Assembly (NCBI RefSeq): GCF_907164915.1
Contig: NW_025919514.1
Span: 248,001 to 312,000, forward strand
Reading direction: 5' to 3'
DNA length: 64,000 bases
From: Impatiens glandulifera
Lineage: Eukaryota > Streptophyta > Magnoliopsida > Ericales > Balsaminaceae
The first letter of the stretch is position 1. Each line of letters opens with the position of its first letter. Below the pieces are notes generated by a model. That model was given only the letters and a program-made list of their open reading frames with translations. It ran no database searches and had not been told where the DNA came from. Of this stretch, positions 58,153 through 64,000 are shown in pieces. The translations under genes were made by a program, and so were the position numbers.

Positions 58153-59790
58153 TGTTAGACTAAAATAGCTAATTAACTTAGGATAATTAGCCAACAATTA
58201 TAAAATGATAGAGACTAGGGTCTAACTATGTTGAATGCTTACACACACTTCGTTTGATATTAACTCTATTAGAAGTTAATATATGTTTATATTCATCGCA
58301 AGTCGTCACAAACTCTTGAACCGAGTTCAAGTGCGGAAATTTTTGTTTAGACTTGAAGTAGCAGGTGAATGAGATTGAAAGAAAAGAACACACGAGGCAA
58401 GAGATTTTATGGATGTTCGGAGTAGAAACTTCTACGTCACCCCTTCTTCTCAACCTTGATAAGGATATTCACTATAAGATTTGGTTTAATTACAACACTT
58501 GTACAAACCTAGCCGAATAACTATAAGCCTGTTTTTGAACTCCTAGCACACTCACTCTGTTGAGCAGAAACAAATTATGTCAACTTACAATGCTAACCAA
58601 CTCTCGCACAATAGGTAGTATGTAATACAATTTTAACACTCTAGCAAAATTAAAAGAGCTTGTGAAAAAAATTGATCGTGTATATGGTAAAAGACCGGTT
58701 GTGCAAACTATCCTCTGTCTTCTTCTTAAATAGTTAAGCTACAACGGTCATATAACGAACATATTTGCTTTATAGAACGTCAGTCCTTATTTGATTGAAT
58801 GAGTTCTAGGAAAGTACATCGGAGATGATCCTCTTTGATCTTGTTTGTACTTGGATGATTGTAAGCCAAAATATTCATTAATGATATTACAATGTACGAG
58901 GAACGTACAACTCAGAAGATTTAACTTGTCTTGGTTCATAGCAGTCTTGCATAGGTCTGATTTACTGTGGAGTCAAACTGCTCATAACGAATGCTTATTC
59001 AGGAATTAATATTGATTAGGTTAAAGAAAGTGCTTAGTCAAAGGGCCGAACTTGGAAGCACCTTGTATGACCGAATTGGTAAAATAACGGGTACACTTAA
59101 TATAAAGCTGAATTGATAAATTATCGGAGATGTTTATCCAAAAGCTGATTGAGATAAACTACTGGGTGCGCCTTTTGGATATAGTACCAACTTTGATGTA
59201 AAATACTGGAAGGCTTGAGAGTGAGATAAAACCAAATGCGTTTATCCAGAAACCGATCTATATAAAATATCAAATATTTCCAATATAAAACCGAGATATA
59301 AAATACCAAACGTGCTCCATAAAATACTAGATGCGTCTCAATATAAATTTGATGCTGTAAAATACCAGAAGCTATAATTCCGGATACGTCTTCTTTATAA
59401 AACCGATATTGAAACTACCGAAAGCATATAATAACGGATAAGTCTTCTTTATAAAACCGAGTTGTAAACTACCGGAAGCTTCCCATTAAATAAGAACCGA
59501 AGTGTTTCAAATACTATTTTGAAGGTAAAATCGAAATCACCTCTTTGCATTATACCGAACTTTATCACAAACCGATTTTGATCAACTGCCGAACAACTTT
59601 TCTTTCTGGTTTCCTTGAATCTGCATGAAATTAATTTTAACATAATTCAGTTCTTATTTATACTAAGAATTGATTAACTATTTAATCTAACAATTTCTCC
59701 ATTTTTAATTATTTAAATTAAATATTCAAAATCTGGTAATTTTATAATTGTTGGCTAATTATCCTAAGTTAATGCTATTTTAGTCTAACA
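58153..59790 (-). repeat. Element D terminal unit: inverted LTR with ~53-bp inverted ends
   Basis: The unit begins on the plus strand with TGTTAGACTAAAATAGC (58153 to ~58205). From ~58206 the sequence is the reverse complement of the 5' LTR (46461-47975), roughly 90% similar by eye, ending at TCTAACA 59692. A polypurine-tract-like stretch and ~45 bases (59693-59736) follow. The last ~53 bases (59737-59790) are the reverse complement of the first ~53. The outer end abuts the duplication ATTAC. Confidence 0.8.
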
Positions 59791-60051
59791 ATTACCAATT
59801 CGGGGAAAGTTAATACCCAAGGTTCTTTGAATAACCTTCGCAATTACCTCCTTTCCAACACTTAGAATTATTTTTGGTGTTTTGGGAAGAGTCAAAATCG
59901 AAAGTTTATTGGAAATTTTTTTGTCAAAACTTGTATCACCGAAAGTTTTACACACCTCTCGAAATCTATTTTTAATAACAAAAAAATTTCCTCCTCTTGG
60001 GACCATTACCAAAACTAAACTCTGTCAGTAAATGTCCCCTTTTTACTAGTG
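59791..60051. mobile_element. CACTA-like small element, right part
   Basis: Continues the hairpin repeats of 46148-46460 (AAGGTTCTTTGAATAACC, CGCAATTACC) and ends TTTTTACTAGTG at 60051. The complement CACTAGTAAAAA is a CACTA-type terminus. The next sequence is a dispersed repeat also found at 20811, which helps fix the border. No transposase; with the left part the element would be only ~0.57 kb. Confidence 0.55.
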
Positions 60052-60220
60052 ATAGTGGGGTAGTAAAGCTAAGAGCTATTTTATATTATAAATATATAAA
60101 ATTAAATAATACTTGACAATAATACTCTCTTTAAATTTACATAATTCATTACATTTACTTGCACAAGAAAAAATTGAAGACATTTCTAAAACTCAATTAG
60201 TATGAAATAAATTGGACAAT
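60052..60220. other. Flank between CACTA-like element and element F
   Basis: The first ~80 bases match 20811-20890. The rest is AT-rich and unremarkable. Confidence 0.5.
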
Positions 60221-60225
60221 GTATG

Positions 60226-60707
60226 TGTTACGATCTAATCACCAAAGCCTCGGTCCTAAAATATTTGCAGCACCCATCTCTCGGCCCTAGTGTGTATATG
60301 GGCCAGTTTATGTTTTTTATTGAATAATTCCGTTTTGTTTCATTTCTTTCTTATTTCTCTTAAACCAAATTCTGTTATTTTGGAAGTAGATGTAACCGAA
60401 TACTCTTGGGTAATTCAGCCTCTTTAAATGCTGATGCCCACCCCACTTTTTGGGCTATGAAATTGAAGTTTGTGAAACTTGTTGCTCTAAGTTATTCTCT
60501 TGGCCCTTAATCTCTTTCTTGGACTACTAAGTGTATTCTAGTGGTATTCTCTTCTCACCCCAGTTTCTTCTCTCTTTAACCTCGAATTCTCCTCACTATA
60601 TATCCGTTGTACTTGAGTATTGAATTTCACCCTCGGTCCCAACTATCAAGAACCCGATTCTTGGCATCAAGAACTCGGAAGGCTAAGTTATTATTTCAAG
60701 CGTAACA
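60226..60707 (+). repeat. Element F 5' LTR (482 bp)
   Basis: TGTTACGATC to AAGCGTAACA. Related to the E LTR in its middle (GGCCAGTTT, CTGTTATTTTGGAAG, GTAACCGAATA). Confidence 0.9.
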
Positions 60708-60736
60708 TTTGGTATCAGAGCTGGGTGATTCTCCAA

Positions 60737-61700
60737 ATGGTAGAAACCCGCCAGCAAACAAAAATGGAGGCACTAAAGTTCCTAATCGAGGGCTTGTCCC
60801 AACAATCAGCGGCCACACAAGCCATTTTGCAACAACATATGACCGAATTGGCTGTTGCGAAAGCTATCCTGAATCAGAAGTTGACCGAACTAAGCAAGAA
60901 CGTGGACAGAAGACTTAATGTTGTTGAAGAAAGATTTGCAGCGCTTGAAAGTGGTGCGTCGGGTAAAGGCCAGGATCCCCGTATCGGCCCCTATGATGAT
61001 GATGAGCCTTCTTGCCACGGTCCTCTATACCGACCCCAGCATCCTGGCCAGAACCGCGACCAACACTATTTTCCTCCCACTCGGCTAACCAAGGTCGATA
61101 TTCCTCGGTTTGATGGGTCAGATGTAGAGGGATGACTGATATCCGCCGATCAATTTTTCAGGGTGGATAGGACAAAGGATGACACTAAATTAGATATTGC
61201 CCCCATTCACTTTTTTGTCGAAGCAAGAATGTGGTACGGGTCATATCTTCCGAACCGCGACCAAAAGGAAGCATTGTCATGGGATGTGTTCAAAAGAGAC
61301 CTTGTGGTGCAATTTGGGCCCTCTATACACGACACTCCAATGAGGCAGCTGATGAATTTGAAACAGGTTAGTTCGGTTCAAGAATATAATCTCCGGTACA
61401 TGTCGATCTCTCAAAAGTTATTACATATGCCAAGGGACTACGTCATAGATTGCTACTTGTCCGGTTTAAGGGAAGAGATTGTGAACTGCATCAGGTTGCG
61501 ATTCCCAGATTCTTAAACGAAGCCATGGCCATGGCTAAGGTCCAAGAAGCAACATATCGGTCCCTAATGTGCAGCGGGCACTTATACACCGCCGAAGCAC
61601 CGTTGCTGTCCAAGCCATCGAGTATCAACACAGTCTGGCCGAGCACCAATACCGACTTCAAGAATTCATCATATGGGTCCTCTTCAAGTGCAAACTAGGG
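60737..61700 (+). pseudogene. Element F gag
   Basis: Start ATG 60737 (MVETRQQTKMEALKFLIEGL). Coiled-coil N-terminus, then KVDIPRFDGSDVEG, where a TGA at 61133 replaces the conserved Trp. Open 61163-61516 (VEARMWYGSYL, FKRDLVVQFG, a retrotrans_gag block). A frameshift at ~61510 moves to 61450-61698 (LNEAMAMAKVQEAT). Stop at 61696. Gag forms the particle. The E copies are deletion derivatives of this type. Confidence 0.8.
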
Positions 61701-61728
61701 CCATGTTAAGCAATTAGACCCGGTCTCA

Positions 61729-62543
61729 ATGGATGAAAGGCGAAAGAAGGGCCTTTGCTACTCTTGCAATGAAAAATGGCAACCAAACCATAGGTGTAAA
61801 TCAAAATTATTCATGGTCTCGGCCAATCAAGAAGACCAAGAACCCGATCAAGAACCTGTTTTTGATGATTTACCTTCGTTGATCGGCCCAATGGTTGAAC
61901 CATCCATATCCTTACATGCCTTGACCGGTTCTAAAGCTTTCAAATGCTCCAGATTCTTGGCAAAGTTTGGAACCTGCCGGTAGTGATCCTGATCGATACA
62001 GGCAGCACCCACAATTTTATCAATAGCAGAATTTTGGAGAAAATAGACCACAAAAGCATAGCAACCCGGGTGCAATCGGTTAGAGTGGTCGATGGGTCTA
62101 ATGTATTATGCTCTAGTGTTTTCAAAGACTTGAAGTGGTCGATGGAAGACAATGAATATCAAACAGAAATGAAGGTAATTTCCATGGACGGATATGATAT
62201 TGTGTTGGGCATTGAATGACTGATTACTCTAGGCCCGTCATCTTGGGACTTCGAAAAGCTGACCCTATCTTATGAGAAGCAAGACAAAACCACGGTCCTA
62301 AAGGGAATTCCTCGGTCCCAGGCCACTTTGATGCATAGAAACCAGCTTGAAAAGACTTTAGATGAATGTAGTGTTGCTGCCAAAATGCAAATAAAGAGTA
62401 AGCCTGAAGGCCAAACTGTTTCCCTCGCGGCAATGACCTTGGAAGATATTCCTGAAGATCTAATTAGAAGCTATGGTTCCTTCGATGCCGCTGTTATGCT
62501 GGTTCGGGAAAAAGACTTGGCCTGGATTTTGAAGACACTATAG
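61729..62543 (+). pseudogene. Element F zinc knuckle and aspartic protease region
   Basis: Gag end 61729-61983 with the knuckle CYSCNEKWQPNHRC (complete here). A shift leads to 61944-62219, a retropepsin with catalytic DTG at 61995-62003 (VILIDTGSTHNFIN) and a C-terminal YDIVLGIE. A TGA at 62217 replaces the Trp that normally follows. The same frame continues to 62543 (FEKLTLSYEKQ, LEKTLDECSVAAKMQ), the stretch before RT in complete elements. RT never begins. Confidence 0.75.
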
Positions 62544-62872
62544 AGTATAATCGAAGATGGAAGAAAATATTTTTGCACCAGGCGTTGGAGATATTGTAGC
62601 AACAAAGGTCAGCTCTAAACGAAGAAATACTCGATCTTGTGTGCACAGAAATTCCATACATGGGCGGAATGGCGAGTACCCGACAACACCACTACTGAAA
62701 CGATTCTGCCAAAAGATTTTTAAGAAGACCGGTCCTATGCGGCGAAGCTTGCTGAACATTCTAAAGCCCAACCGAAGCAACAATCTTTTTTAAAGTTTCG
62801 AGGATGCGCATTAGAGGCTGACCAGTCCACATTTGTTTCGTTGAGGGAGACAAACCTTGAAGGGGGAGATTA
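62544..62872. other. Element F 3' internal region and polypurine tract
   Basis: A decayed remnant, with short open frames that I cannot assign, leads to AAGGGGGAGATTA at 62860-62872. The RT-RNase H-integrase part expected here is missing. Confidence 0.55.
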
Positions 62873-63356
62873 TGTTACAGTCTGCTCACTAAAGCCTCGG
62901 TCCTAAAATATTTGTAGCACCCGTCTCTCGGCCCTAATGTGCATATGGGCCAGTTTATATTTTTTATTGAATAATTCCGTTTTATTTCCTTTCTTTCTTA
63001 TTTCTCTTAAACCGAATTCTGTTATTTTGGAAGTAGTTGTAACCGAATACTCTTGGGTAATTCAGCCTCTTTAAATGTTGATGCCCACCCCACTTTTTGG
63101 GCTAGGAAATTGAAGTTTGTGAAACTTGTTGCTCTAAGTTATTCTCTCGGCCCTTAACCTCTTTCTTGGACTACCATGTGTATTCTAGTGGTATTCTCTT
63201 CTCACCCCGGTTTCTTCTCTCTTTAACCTTGAATTCTCCCCTCACTATATATCCGCTGCACTTGAATATTGAATTTCACCCTCGGTCCCAAATATCAAGA
63301 ACCCGATTCTTGGCATCAAGAACTCGGAAGGCTAAGTTATTATTTCAAGCGTAACA
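62873..63356 (+). repeat. Element F 3' LTR (484 bp)
   Basis: TGTTACAGTC to AAGCGTAACA, similar to the 5' copy over its whole length with scattered substitutions. Confidence 0.9.
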
Positions 63357-63361
63357 GTATG

Positions 63362-63803
63362 CCACATAAACCTAAACAAACCACAATAGATCATAATAAG
63401 CAATAAAATTCAATTGAAATGAGCATAAAATGCATAAAACTTGTGAATGACGCCGTTCACTCTAAGTTCTCTAAAGGGATAGGCAAATAGATCTCAATCA
63501 AGTTACCTTTAGTCCTATGAAACAATGAAGTGAAATACATACTAATTATTGTTATTATTAAGTAAAAAAGATTCTACTTGAATGTTTTAATGTAAATTCT
63601 ATAAGAATTGAATACCAATCTTTTGAATGTTGTCTCTAAAACTCAAATATGTAAAGTTTAAAAACATGACTAATGTATTGTATTTTAGCCTTGTAAATTT
63701 AAGAAAGTAGGTCATAAAAATTCTATATTTCTATATCTATAGATAAACAATAACACAAATATTATAGACAATACACATATGCACACCATTAGAGATAAAA
63801 AAC
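63362..63803. other. AT-rich spacer without genes
   Basis: Non-coding AT-rich sequence. Nothing recognised. Confidence 0.6.
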
Positions 63804-64000
63804 TGTTAGACTTTAAATTATGACCGAGCCTTTCAAGTTCTTTAATTCAAGAAACGAGTTCTTGATGATCGGGACCGATGGTGGAATTCAACACTCAAGC
63901 GCAGCGGACATAGATTGAGAGGAGAATTCGAGGTTAGGGAGAGAAGAGCCGAAGGGGAGGAGAGAAATACCACTAGATTACACCTAGCGGTCCAAGAAGG
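63804..64000 (-). mobile_element. LTR of an E/F-type element cut by the window edge
   Basis: Starts TGTTAGACTTT. The following GAGTTCTTGATGATCGGGAC, ATTCAACACTCAAGC and GAGGAGAATTCGAGGTTA match the reverse complement of the end of F's LTR. It is therefore an LTR of the same group in minus orientation; the rest lies outside. Confidence 0.65.

Larger units (their letters stand above)
46461..59790 (+). mobile_element. Element D: Sirevirus-like Copia element with inverted 3' LTR
   Basis: Bounded by ATTAC at 46456-46460 and 59791-59795, and the host hairpin repeat is continuous across it. Plus-strand order: LTR, primer site, gag, pol, two env-like genes, polypurine tract (58135-58152). The terminal LTR then lies in the opposite orientation. 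All genes are broken. Confidence 0.85.
60226..63356 (+). mobile_element. Element F: small gypsy-type element (gag and protease only)
   Basis: Complete insertion: GTATG at 60221-60225 and 63357-63361, LTRs 60226-60707 and 62873-63356, primer site TGGTATCAGAGC at 60710-60721, polypurine tract at 62860-62872. The internal 2.17 kb carries Gag and an aspartic protease, with no RT, RNase H or integrase. A relative of E, in the opposite orientation. Confidence 0.9.

Noticed and set aside
60710..60721. tRNA gene
   Set aside because: TGGTATCAGAGC and its complements are 12-base primer-binding sites next to LTRs, not tRNA genes.

Overview
The window is a stretch of plant nuclear heterochromatin. It is built almost entirely of retrotransposons, most of them nested, broken or lacking genes. 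I see no cellular protein gene, rRNA, tRNA gene or CRISPR array. A eudicot with a large genome is the best guess. The reasons are several Copia elements of the SIRE/Maximus (Sirevirus) type, the universal plant primer site TGGTATCAGAGC (initiator Met-tRNA), Ty3/gypsy-type gag-only and gag-protease elements, CACTA-like subterminal repeats and long AT-rich spacers. The species cannot be named from the sequence.

Layout. 1-269: end of a plus-oriented LTR cut by the window edge. 270-19982: element A, a decayed minus-strand Sirevirus with a remnant env-like ORF, pol and gag. Its right LTR is split by element B (8890-19649), which has a 5-bp target duplication CTACA. B carries gag and a very long env-like gene but no pol. 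19983-22000: AT-rich spacer, a possible transposon end and a ~315-bp tandem repeat with tRNA-like A and B boxes. 22001-31956: element C, the best-preserved pol in the window (protease-integrase and RT-RNase H frames largely open), followed by three env-like genes in tandem. Its 3' end is missing. 31957-32590: the same ~315-bp tandem repeat again. 32600-36100: remnant of a Tnt1/Tork-like Copia pol and a gag-like scrap. 36240-41445: hairpin-rich subterminal arrays flanking ~4.4 kb of extremely AT-rich DNA, probably a CACTA-type derivative. 41519-45597: element E, three LTRs alternating with two gag-only internal regions. 45598-46460: tandem repeats and half of a CACTA-like element. 46461-59790: element D, a plus-strand Sirevirus with two env-like genes and an inverted LTR at its 3' end, flanked by the duplication ATTAC. 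59791-60051: the other half of the CACTA-like element. 60226-63356: element F, a complete small gypsy-type element (gag plus protease only) flanked by GTATG. 63804-64000: start of a related LTR in the opposite orientation.

How the parts fit. A and C still show, in decayed form, the full Sirevirus set: gag, protease, integrase, RT-RNase H and an env-like ORF. B, E and F keep LTRs, primer site and polypurine tract but lack most or all enzymes, so they must have moved with enzymes supplied by relatives. The most unusual points are: (1) B as a pol-less element that keeps gag and a ~1,100-codon env-like gene ending in an RGG-rich tail; (2) multiplied env-like genes, most with their own TATA box; (3) LTR arrays made of TTAGAC-spacer-GTCTAA palindromes; (4) the inverted 3' LTR of D; (5) an MSA-like motif next to the LTR TATA box in several elements. 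Most coding frames are interrupted, often by Trp-to-stop or Gln-to-stop transitions.
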